From contig CM055313.2 of NCBI GenBank assembly GCA_029255685.2, positions 48,874,079 through 48,938,078 of the forward strand: a stretch of DNA of 64,000 nt, given 5' to 3'. The DNA is from Silene conica. Lineage: Eukaryota > Streptophyta > Magnoliopsida > Caryophyllales > Caryophyllaceae. The translations under genes and the position numbers were made by a program. The notes under the pieces were generated by a model. That model was not told the origin of the DNA and did no database searches. It saw only the letters and a program-made list of their open reading frames with translations. Positions 46,023 through 56,642 of the stretch are shown here, piece by piece; positions within the stretch are counted from its first letter, which is position 1; each line of letters begins with the position of its first letter.

Positions 46023-46306
46023 CTTTGTAACACCCCATTTATTCAAGAGCCTTTAGCTAGACATTCTCGAATAAATAGAGTTGTTACCATCTCGGAATGA
46101 CCGAGGTAGTGAATAACAAAGTATACAAACCAAAATACTTTATATAAAACTGATTAATTTTAAACTTTTATTATTACAACTTATTTAACTCAACACGAAG
46201 TAACAAATTACAAAACTGCTACAACGGAAACGTTAAGTTACAAAGCTAAAAAAAAAAACCCTAGTGCGAAGCTCTCCCTGGCGACGGCAAGGACTTTCAC
46301 GGCACC

Positions 46307-47526
46307 ATGGCCAAAAGTCCTTCCCCACCCATGACTGGCATCACCACTAGGAAGAAATCACGAAGTAAGGAACAGAACGCAGGGTCCTCTAGACAGGGAC
46401 CGGATACAGAAGAGAACAATAATGGTAAGGAGAAGTCCATGCACGACATATTAGGAGGGGTTCCTCCATATGACGTTGTGACAGATGAGGAAGGGGATAG
46501 TGATCCAGAGGAAAGTCCGAAGGCACAGACAGAGGCACCCCCAGGCCATGTATCACAGATGGATGGAGGAACAGAGGAAGGGCAATGGTATACGAAGCAG
46601 GGTAAGAAGAACGTGCTGGTTGTGGATTCTGATACCCTGTTTCAAATCACTGAAGAAGATGTGAAGGAGGAGATTGAATATTGGAGTACGGCTGTGTATC
46701 GGTTTATTGTTGGAGGCTCTCCTCCATGGCAAGTCCTTGAAGGATTCCTTAAACGCATATGGAAGCAGCATGTCATCGACAAGATCTCTTATCTCCCTAA
46801 TGGAGTATTTGTCGTTAGATTTCAAACTGAGGCTATGAAAACTACAGTGCTGAACGCTGGGCACTACTTATTTGATAACAGGCCAGTGGTTTTGAAACCA
46901 TGGCAACCAGATATCGACCTTGAGAAGGAAGATGTCAAAGTAGTGCCCACTTGGATACGTATTCACAAACTCCCAATGAAGTTTTGGGGTAATAGCTTAC
47001 CCAAACTCGCAAACCTTATAGGAACATACCTAAAGAAGGATGACTTTACTCAAATAAGACACGCTTAGGGTTTGCAAGGGTGTTGGTGGAAGTGAAAGTT
47101 GATCAAGCCTTCCCTGATCAGTTGAGTTTTAAAGATGAAAAGGGGCAAGTTATTAGCCTTGACATTGAGTATGATTGGAAGCCCAGTTTATGTACTGAAT
47201 GTCAAAGAATAGGGCATGAACGGAAGGACTGTAGGAAGCTCAGGAAACCAGTGATACGCAAACAGTGGGTTCCCAAACAACCCCAACCAAAACATGGCCA
47301 GCAGGTTCCACTTATAGCATCAGTACCAGCATCTGTCTCTGACACAGGGACTGGGAGTGATGCTAGGGTGAGTACCACCCAGCCGAGCACAGAGATAACA
47401 GCAGGAAAGGAAGGGGGAGGCAGCCCTACATACAAACAAACCTTAGTTGGTCAGACCCCTTCACAGAGAGCATCAGCAGGTACCACATTCCAATCTCCTA
47501 ATGATAGTAGGGTTTTGGAATGTTAG
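46307..47526 (+). pseudogene. LINE ORF1 (nucleic-acid-binding protein), one frameshift
   Basis: ORF1 of plant L1-type LINEs codes for an RNA-binding protein that coats the transcript. The ATG at 46307 starts a Lys/Glu-rich N-terminus, followed by the DUF4283-type domain (about residues 100-250: WSTAVYRFIVGGSPPWQVLE, PVVLKPWQPDID, WIRIHKLP). The frame then ends at 47068. Reading on, one base shifted, from about 47058 gives KTRLGFARVLVEVKV, then a CCHC knuckle CTECQRIGHERKDC near 47198 and a Ser/Thr-rich tail to 47526. A single-base indel near 47057 thus splits an otherwise complete protein of about 405 residues. The knuckle part alone could start at ATG 47080. Confidence 0.88.
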
Positions 47527-50500
47527 AGGGATGAATATGCCCTCGAAACAAGACTTTGTATATAGCTTTTTGAATAAGAATAAAATTGGTCTGTTTGCCT
47601 TACTTGAAACGAAGGTGAAAGCCAATAATTTCAGTTTAGTTATGAATAAAGGTTTTAATAGATGGAGTGTTACTACTAATAATCATCATCATCAAGGTGG
47701 TCGAGTGTGGGTTCTTTGGGATCCACAGCAATGTCAGGTTCATATGTTAAAGTACACTGCGCAATTGATCCATTGTCATGTACAGAACTTGGTAACTCAA
47801 CAATGGTTCTATACTACTTTTGTTTATGCCTTCAACCATATTCATGAGAGGGAAGATTTGTGGGAGGATATTCGAGCCATTAATCATACCATTCAAGGCC
47901 CATGGATGGTGGGGGGTGATTTCAACTGTGTTTTGAAGCCTGAGGAAAGGTTAGGTGGTGGGTTCAGTCTTGCAGAGGCTAATCCTTTCCAAGATTGCAT
48001 TGATAGCTGTGAGCTGATGAACATACCAAGTGAAGGTGCTTTCTACACTTGGACTAACAAGCAACCACCTGAAACTAGGGTTTTTAGCAGATTGGATAGG
48101 GTCCTGGTTAACCACGACTGGTTAAGTGAGTTTGAGGAGTACAAAGCAAACTTCCTGCCTTCCGGGGACTTTGACCACTCACCTTGTGTCTTGGCCATGG
48201 CAACCCTTCATCAGAGGAGGAACAGGAGTTTTAAATATTATGACATGTGGAGTCAATCTCCAAAATTCTTTGATCTGGTCAAGGAGTCATGGATACAGGA
48301 AGTGTATGGTACTCCCATGTACCAGCTGGTGGCTAAATTGAAGAGACTGAAAGGGCCTCTGAAGATGCTAAATAAGGAAAAGTTTGAGGGAATTGAACAT
48401 CAAGCAGACCTTGCCTATACTAGGCTGCTTGATATCCAGAAGCAGCTCTTCCAAAGACCATCTGATACCTCTCTGATTGAACAGGAACTGCAGGTTCAGG
48501 CACAGTATAGGGAGCTGGATAAGGCAAGAATGAGCTTCCTTAGACAACGGGCTAAAACCACTTGGATTCAAGAAGGGGACTGTAATACAGCTTTCTTCCA
48601 TGGAACACTCAGAAGTCGCAAAGCTCAGAATCAGGTTCATAAAATTATGGATGAAAATGGCCAGTGGCAGGATCAGCCTGAGACTGTTCAACAGGCTTTT
48701 CTAGATTATTATATGAAGTTACTTGGGGAGTGTAAGACAGTCACCAGGGTCTCCTGTACAATAGTACAACAGGGCTCTATATGTTCCCCTACACACCATG
48801 ATCTGCTCTTAGCCCCTATCTCAGATGATGAGATCAAAGCCACCATGTTTAGTATCCCTAATGCTAAAGCACCAGGCCCAGATGGTTATAATAGTCACTT
48901 TTTCAAGACCAATTGGGAGTTAATTGGGGGAGAGGTATGCACAGCCATCAAGGACTTCTTCCATCATGGTCGAATGCTTACTCAAATTAACAACACTGTG
49001 ATATCCCTGCTGCCCAAGATTGCTCAACCTACATCAGTTTTACACTTCAGGCCCATTGCTTGTTGTAACACTGTGTACAAGTGCATTTCTAAACTTTTAT
49101 GTGCTAGATTGGCCAAAGTTTTACCTAGCATTATATCTCCTACACAAGGAGGTTTTGTCAAAGGCAGGCACATAGTTGAAAACATCCTCATATGTCAAGA
49201 CCTCATCAGACATTATAATAGGAAGAATGTAACTCCCAGATGCTTGATAAAAATGGACATGCAGAAAGCGTATGACACAGTAGAGTGGAAGTTTTTGGAA
49301 GATATGATGATTGCTCTACAGTTTCCTGATGCCTTCATCACTCTGGTGATGCAGTGTGTCACCACTGCTAGTTTCACACTGAAACTGAACGGGGAGTCCT
49401 TTGGTTTCTTTAAAGGAAGACGAGGATTGAGGCAAGGGGATCCCCTCTCCCCTTTGCTCTTTACAATTTGCATGGAATACTTATCTAGACTCCTTCACCA
49501 TACAACATCCAATTCTGAGTTTAAGTATCATCCAATGTGCAAACCAATGAAGTTAACAAGTCTTATGTTTGCTGATGACCTCTTACTTTTTAGCAAAGGT
49601 GATCTCCCATCCATGATGATCCTTTTGCGTACCTTTGCAACGTTCTCAGTGGCCTCTGGACTGAAGCTAAGTCAAGGCAAGTCCAATATTTATGTTGCTG
49701 GCTTAACTCAGCAGGTGAAAGCTGATATACTCCAAGTATCAGGCTGCAAAGAGGGACACTTACCCTTCAAATACCTTGGGGTACCTATCAAAGCTTCTCG
49801 TTTGAACCTCATAGACTGCCAACCTCTCATTGATAAGGTGCTGGAACGAATTAGAAGGATGGGGGCCAGGAAACTCAGTTATACAGGACGTTTGGTTGTT
49901 ATCAAGGCTGTGCTGAACACTCTCCATTCCTATTGGGCAAGCATTTTTGTACTTCCATCAGGAATCATTAAACGAATTGAGAGTATATGCAGAACTTACC
50001 TATGGGAGGCATCTACTGTACACAGTAGATCACCCCTTGTAGCCTGGAACAAGGTATGTACTCCTTATCATGAAGGTGGGTTGAATATGTTGCAAAACAA
50101 AGAGTGGAACAGGGCTGCAATAGGAAAGCTTGCTTGGTGGATTATGACAGACCCAGGGAAACTTTGGGTGAAATGGGTTCATGCCATTTACCTAAAGGGG
50201 GAAGCATGGTTGGCTTATCAACCTAAGGCTGACAGCAGCTGGGGCTGGAGAAAGATTTGTCAGGTCAAGGAGAAGTTCAAACAAGGTTACATTGATCAGG
50301 AATGGACAGAGGGCAATGGCTACACTATTACTAAGGGTTATCACTGGTGTAGGACAAAGGGACCTATTGTTCACTGGGATACGCTGATATGGCAGAAATG
50401 GACCTTACCTAAGCATCGTTTTGTGAGCTGGTTGCATCAACATAAGGCTATGAATACGAAAGAGAAACTGTATAACTTGCAGCTGCTACAAGATAATCTC

Positions 50501-50869
50501 TGTTGCATCTGTCAGAAGGCCATAGAAGATCATGAACACTTGTTTTGTAAGTGTGAGTACAGTGCTCTTATTGTTAACAGGATGAGTTCATGGGTGAAAT
50601 ACCCACTGCAAAGTCACATTCAGAATAATTGGAGAATCAGGCTTCGAGGTTCCAAGCTTAAGAGAGGTATTTTGAATGGCATCATCAATGCCATCATCTA
50701 CCATATCTGGACTCAACGAAATAAAAGCAGACTTGAGGGTGTGTTAATGAGACCAGAAGGTGTTTGCGCGAAGATTAGAGAGGATATGCAAACACATTTC
50801 AGGGGTATAACAAAAGGAGTACTCAATACCAGAGATAGGAAGTATATGGAACATCTTTTATCTATGTAA
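47501..50869 (+). CDS. LINE ORF2 protein: endonuclease and reverse transcriptase (1122 aa)
   Basis: Nicks target DNA and copies the LINE RNA in place. The start chosen is ATG 47501 (MIVGFWNVRGMN), because the apurinic-type endonuclease opens with this motif; the frame is open 54 bases farther upstream, overlapping ORF1. Endonuclease: LLETKVK near 37, GGDFNCVL near 139, SRLDRVLVN near 195, DHSPC near 225. Reverse transcriptase: PGPDGYNSHFF near 457, FRPIACCNTVYKCISKLLCA near 515, MDMQKAYDTVEW near 585, RGLRQGDPLSPLLFTICMEY near 640, catalytic FADD near 689. A C-terminal zf-RVT-like part has CCICQKAIEDHEHLFCKC near 1001. Length fits the family and no lesion is seen. Confidence 0.95.
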   Translation: MIVGFWNVRGMNMPSKQDFVYSFLNKNKIGLFALLETKVKANNFSLVMNKGFNRWSVTTNNHHHQGGRVWVLWDPQQCQVHMLKYTAQLIHCHVQNLVTQQWFYTTFVYAFNHIHEREDLWEDIRAINHTIQGPWMVGGDFNCVLKPEERLGGGFSLAEANPFQDCIDSCELMNIPSEGAFYTWTNKQPPETRVFSRLDRVLVNHDWLSEFEEYKANFLPSGDFDHSPCVLAMATLHQRRNRSFKYYDMWSQSPKFFDLVKESWIQEVYGTPMYQLVAKLKRLKGPLKMLNKEKFEGIEHQADLAYTRLLDIQKQLFQRPSDTSLIEQELQVQAQYRELDKARMSFLRQRAKTTWIQEGDCNTAFFHGTLRSRKAQNQVHKIMDENGQWQDQPETVQQAFLDYYMKLLGECKTVTRVSCTIVQQGSICSPTHHDLLLAPISDDEIKATMFSIPNAKAPGPDGYNSHFFKTNWELIGGEVCTAIKDFFHHGRMLTQINNTVISLLPKIAQPTSVLHFRPIACCNTVYKCISKLLCARLAKVLPSIISPTQGGFVKGRHIVENILICQDLIRHYNRKNVTPRCLIKMDMQKAYDTVEWKFLEDMMIALQFPDAFITLVMQCVTTASFTLKLNGESFGFFKGRRGLRQGDPLSPLLFTICMEYLSRLLHHTTSNSEFKYHPMCKPMKLTSLMFADDLLLFSKGDLPSMMILLRTFATFSVASGLKLSQGKSNIYVAGLTQQVKADILQVSGCKEGHLPFKYLGVPIKASRLNLIDCQPLIDKVLERIRRMGARKLSYTGRLVVIKAVLNTLHSYWASIFVLPSGIIKRIESICRTYLWEASTVHSRSPLVAWNKVCTPYHEGGLNMLQNKEWNRAAIGKLAWWIMTDPGKLWVKWVHAIYLKGEAWLAYQPKADSSWGWRKICQVKEKFKQGYIDQEWTEGNGYTITKGYHWCRTKGPIVHWDTLIWQKWTLPKHRFVSWLHQHKAMNTKEKLYNLQLLQDNLCCICQKAIEDHEHLFCKCEYSALIVNRMSSWVKYPLQSHIQNNWRIRLRGSKLKRGILNGIINAIIYHIWTQRNKSRLEGVLMRPEGVCAKIREDMQTHFRGITKGVLNTRDRKYMEHLLSM

Positions 50870-53800
50870 TTTTTGTTGCCGTAGGCTGCCTTGATGCTCG
50901 ATGAGCTGATTAGTTTGTAATAGTCACAAGTTTTGGTTAATATAATTCTTACATTTTACCAAAAAAAAAAGTTACAAAGCTACATCATGATAGTCTGACT
51001 AAGTGGGCTAATCAACTAGGTAGGCAAGTCAACATCCTCATGCTTCCCCATGAGCTCCCAAAACAGCTAACTCGAGACCTGTCAAAATCTACTCCCCATT
51101 CCGGATCATCGTAGGTGTACACGAATACACTGTCAACCTCGCGGTTGAGTAGGATAACACAATAATAAATAATGCAACAATTATGATATGCAAATGCCAT
51201 GATATGCTTGAGCTCAATCCCAAACTACATCTCAAACCCGAAACACCAATCATAACCCGAAACACCAAGCCATACCGAACCTCCCGGCAGACTATAATCG
51301 GTCGTCACCGAACACCAGCTCAATAGCTGATAAGACAATAGGCCTGGTCTGCAGAACCACCCTGGGCTTTATATCAGAACAACATCTGATTCACATCTTT
51401 CTCAGTAACCAATGCATATGTCGTGCTCATGAATGCAACAATACTATTAATCAATCATGCTATTAAATAATGAAATGCCCATGCCAATAACAATAATCAT
51501 TACTCAATCCAACCAATATCATCACATCACATGTAAAATGTCAACCAAGATAATCATATTAAACCGAGATTGAGTAGGTATATCCTACCTGGATAGCAAT
51601 ATAATCCAAATAGTACTCCGAGCACGTAAAGACATATATCCTCCACAATACCGTCACCTTGAACAATTAACAAATAGCAATTACCAACCATTCAATTACT
51701 ATCGATAAATAATTACGTTTAATAATTACGATTAAAGCCGTCAAGCTACTAACAAATGACCAAATTCAAATACAATACATATAGTCCGCTCATTGTATAA
51801 CTACAGCTATTAAATACCGTCATTCTCATTAAACCGTCCTACTTGCCTCATACCTAGACAAATTATTAATTCGCTACTTGGTTAAGGATAAATATAAAGT
51901 CCGTCTTATGCATGATTATACGAAAATATATAAATGTTAACAAATCAATCTACGCATAACCGTGATTAATTAAAATAACACAATTACTTATCAACAAACA
52001 CTAACTAATTAACATAACTTATTAATCTAATTACATATTAATCTAATTAATCCGACTAAAAACTCGCTTATAACATATAAACAACACTAACTCGCTTATA
52101 ACATATAAACAACTCGCTAATTAATCTAATTAAATTATAAAATCTACTACTTCACTAATTTTTACTTAAAGCACGTAGTACTCCTACCCACTACTACTCA
52201 ACTAAAAGCTACGTAAGTACGTAGTACTCCTACCCCACTACAACATGCAGACACACGAAGTTCCAAACTCGTAAACAGCCCCGTTATCACAACCCCGAGT
52301 ACACTACCTTTGCGACATTACTTTCGCCATCCAGCCTGCTCACTACTACCATGGAGGGTTCCATGCCCTAGCCTGCACCACCACCCACGACTCTCCCATA
52401 CGTTCCACCACTTGTAGCCGCTCATGCCACCACAAGAACCGCCTCAAAACGACTCCTCTAAGCTTTTATCCGAAAACCCGCAACAAACTATTTATCCAAT
52501 TCCGGCCACCACCCGCACCTTTGGCCACCACAGACCCCACCATCATCTCCCCCTCTCTCCTACGATCACAACCCTACCATACAACGTCCCCAAACTCCCT
52601 CGATAAACAATACTATCACACCCCCTGTTTCCCTCCGGCAGCGACCGCACAAACCACCAACAACCACCACCCAAGACACCTACCCAGAACCGGCAGTCCC
52701 CGACAAACATTCCTCATCAACCCCAGCCCCCATCGTGGTTCCCACCACGAGAAACACTCCTCTCACCCTCACGCAATCCTCTCGTTAAACTCCCTGCCAC
52801 CACCGCCGTGGTGTTTCCCGGACCTGCTACACTACCCCATGACCCTCCTTGTTATCCCTATCCATGGTTTGGGTCATGTCTCAGTCTCATGGGTCAGATA
52901 TAAGGGGTTACACAAGTATATAAATAAGACCGTCACAAATAATACAACGATAAACAAACGCTTACCATGGTGGCCACGGTGGTTGACGATGCTGATAATG
53001 ATGGCCTCTCTCTCTCTCTCTCCCTCTCTCGTTCTTCTCCATCCCATGGTGGCCGCTGAAGTGAAATAGGGGTTTTTTTTTTTTAGGATGTTGAGTTGTA
53101 TGGGGAAGATACGGGTATATGGGTTATGGTTGGGTTAACGTGTAGTATGGGTCAACCGTGTGAGCCCATTACTCATCCCGAGACATTCTACAACTCTATC
53201 TCCTTCTCAACTCGTTAACTTAAAATTATCGAGTACATTTAAGTTAATTATATTTGTCCAATTATTCATAAAAGCACGGATATTACTAATAATTTAATAT
53301 TAGTAAATACTAATTAGATTAATTAGAAAATATAAATTTATTGGTACGATAGTATTTCGGTCTATATAATATGAATTATAGAAATATTAAAATACTAGCA
53401 ATTACATAAGAATATATAAAAATATAGGATTTAAATACCATTTCGACTTAAATAAAAATTGAAGTTAAATATAGATGAGAAATCGATATAAAATAGGAAA
53501 TATCTTTAATTATAATTATTTTATTAAAATTAAAGAAATACAAATGAATTTCTATTTTATGAAATAAACGTGAAATATAAATGGTGATTATGAAATACGA
53601 AATAATCGTATAAATACAATTTATAAAACAATAACAGTTTACGTAAAATACTTAATAAACATTCCGTTTGAAATACATGAATAAACATGGTTTGACTGTC
53701 GTTGACCAAGGCTAACATACAGGGTATTACAGTCTTCCCTCCTTAGAAAGAACTTCGTCCCCGAAGTTCACCACATTACCCATCACCAACCAAAAGTCAA

Positions 53801-54856
53801 CTAACACCCTCTACCCTAGATCACTCCCCTCAGAAATGGCATGTATTACATTCCACCTCCCTTAAACAAAACTTCCTCCCGAAGGTTACCAGCTGTCTAA
53901 ACACGATCTCAACCACACAACCAAACACGACACTCCTCCACTCTTCTGCACAGACTCCCTAAATCTTCTATGAAGACATTCTACTACGGTCTATCCTCCT
54001 TAGAAGAAACAGACCAACAAGTAAAGGTATACATAACTCGCATCATTGCACCAACTCAAAAGATACAACACAATGCAATACTTCCATGTATAGAACTACC
54101 GATCAACTCATGTAATAATTAACAACCAAACATTCGAGATTTTCCAATCCTATCCTCCTTAAACCTGGTTACGTCCCCGTAACCTCCATCACATTTATAT
54201 ATCACTAAACACAGATCATTACCATATTTAAAGGCAAAACGACATGCTAGAACATAATTAAGCACAACATACTACTCGTGTCTCATCTCAGCACATCTAA
54301 GTAGCAATCATGACTTATAAAGTACATATACTCGCTAAATGCCTTAAGTCACCGAAATCATACATATGAACATCTGAGCACAGCCGGAATTACCATATAA
54401 ATACTCATGTGGTCGCAAGACAAGTGACAAGATCCATTTACCAGTATAAAATTTCGAACCTTTTACCAGATTGCATAACATGTACTATTTTTGTAATAAA
54501 ATAACTGTGGTAACACGTAAATAAACATACATAGATACACCTGTTAATCACTTTATACAAGAACTGGTCAAAGTTAACAACTAGCAGTTATAAATAAACA
54601 CGAGGTATAAGCATACAAAGGCACGTATCCAATCCTTTATATACATGGTAATCACACGAAGTACTGTAAAATGATAACTATATCACATTGTCAAACATAG
54701 GCTTGTATATTTCGTTTCTACTTTTGCAAATAACAGTCATATAAGATCATGAAATTCATTCACGTTATCACACATCATGCTGCAACTTTCAAAAATCATA
54801 ATTAAATAACCGCTTAGCCATTTTGTAATATTATAGTTTTTTTTTTTTTTTTTTTT

Positions 54857-55408
54857 GGGATATTCTACATGGTACCCCTGAATTTTTTGACTTTCTACAT
54901 GGTATCCCTACATTTTTTAAAACATACATGGTACCCCTAATTGTTGTCATTATCATTAAGTATGCCCTTAAACTTTATTTTTCACCAATTAAACTCAATT
55001 TTAGGCGTTAAATGATTACTTAGGCGCATAACCAAACTTGACATTTATCATCCCATGACATATGGACTCTATTAGAATTAATATCCATTCTTTGGACGTG
55101 ATAATTTGGCAAAGATCAATAATTTTTCCGTCAACATTTTTTTAGCCCATATATATCTATAAATATTAGTATCGAGATGGATATTGAGCCTAATAGAGTC
55201 CTTATGTCATGTGATAATAAATGACAAGCTTGCTTACGCGATCAAGTTATCACGTAAAGCTTAAAAATGAATTTAATTGATGGAAAATAAAGTTTAGGGG
55301 TACACGTGATGATAATGACAACAATTAGGGGTACCATGTATGTTTTAAAAAATATAGGGGTACTAGGTAGAAAGTCAAAAAATTGAGGTGTACCATGTAG
55401 AATATCCC
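54857..55408. mobile_element. foldback MITE, copy 2 (552 bp)
   Basis: Same position and length as copy 1, so the MITE was already in E before the unit was duplicated. Confidence 0.82.
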
Positions 55409-56627
55409 TTTTTTTTCTGAAAATATAATGATTCAACTAATTATAGGAAAAATAATTAAACCCAAATCTTAAGGGAATTATTTATAACAAATATTTACAA
55501 CTCATTTGGTTTGAACAAAAACTTTACAGCAATTAGACAGAAACTCGGGCCAACTTGAAAGTTTTACTATTAAATAACGACTCTTAAGATTTTACGTGGC
55601 TTATCATTTTAAAAAACGTGAATGAATATTCTAGACAGTGGAGTTGGAATTATGCATAAATAATAAATACGTTTTAAATGATTTCTTTTTCAAAAACATG
55701 AGTCAAAATTGAATTATGCAATAACAATCTGACCACTGTCAACTAAAATATTTATTTATCTCAAAATATAACTCATATTAACATGAAACCAAAAGCATTA
55801 GGGGCTAAATCAGAAGGTTATCATACATAAAATTTTCATATTCATATATGCAACACATATTAAATGGCAGCACGTACAATCAAGGTAACATTCTGAAAAT
55901 TTATTACAAACTTGGTTCCATTAAAATTTCACATTACTTCACATTATCGCACTTAGACATGACCATTCTTTCTCCAAAACATGTTGACATATCTTTCTAG
56001 CCTTGAAATCACATTGTACCATATCAACATTCATTCATTAAACGACATGAAAATTTTAGGTACGAGTAACACGTAACTGTATGACATTGATGGCTTTGGG
56101 CAACAAATTATTCCGCATATCACTAGACATGAATTACTAAGTCAAGTAGTAAAATAATAAGTATAAGTCTCAAATTCGACTACATTTGCATAGTAAGCCA
56201 AACATCAATTTTTTTTTGCAAAGAATAAGGCATTCAGATAAGAATTGTATACACGAATAGAATAGCAACAAAAGCACAACTGTCGACGTTACACATCACA
56301 CATTTCAGCCTACTGGGCTTAACACACAAGACTTACCTTGATTCCGCATCCTGCAACAAGTTTAGAATACATTCTAAATTACAGACATTCACGGTTTCTA
56401 ACTACAAACAATAACGGATTCCTATGTAATCTAGTTCCTTTAAATTCTCACCTCTCTGTTTTCCCTTTCCAAGGTATTCCCAGTTCAAATCTGAGAGGGC
56501 CAGGGTACGAATTAGGCGCGCTTTCGTAACCGTACTAAGGGGCTCCTAACAGTTTCTACCTGGGGTTCATTTATTTAGACACATCATAAGTTCATTAAAT
56601 TCATTGGTTCAGGCCTAAGGATCGTTC

Positions 56628-56639
56628 GCTCTGATACCA
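56628..56639 (-). promoter_or_regulatory. primer binding site of E, unit 2 (initiator tRNA-Met)
   Basis: GCTCTGATACCA on the plus strand, three bases inside the LTR that starts at 56643. Confidence 0.88.
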
Positions 56640-56642
56640 CTT

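Larger units (their letters stand above)
43112..46025 (-). other. internal region 1 of element E, no genes
   Basis: 2,914 bp. The LTR-near end carries the polypurine tract (43112-43124) and a perfect 8-bp hairpin GAACTTCG/CGAAGTTC (43130-43149). Related purine-tract plus hairpin modules follow at 43236-43268, 43374-43390 (tract only) and 43532-43565. A foldback MITE lies at 44237-44788. The other end has the primer site. Nothing else is recognisable. Confidence 0.85.
46249..50970 (+). mobile_element. full-length L1-type LINE inserted in LTR E2
   Basis: 4.7 kb, with two ORFs and a 10-A tail (50961-50970), flanked by the perfect duplication GTTACAAAGCTA (46237-46248 and 50971-50982). It starts with AAACCCTAG, a common plant leader word. 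ORF2 is fully open; ORF1 has one frameshift. It is absent from the other E LTRs, so it came after, or outside, the duplication that built the array. Confidence 0.95.
46026..53731 (-). repeat. LTR E2 (about 2972 bp), split by a LINE
   Basis: Shared LTR between the two internal regions. Without the LINE and its 12-bp duplication it is about 2972 bp, the same as E1 and E3. It ends CAGGGTATTACA, with one base unlike E1. Confidence 0.92.
53732..56642 (-). other. internal region 2 of element E, no genes
   Basis: 2,911 bp, almost identical to internal region 1, with the same polypurine tract (53732-53744), hairpin (53750-53769), MITE and primer site. Differences are scattered single bases and short indels. 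Confidence 0.88.
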
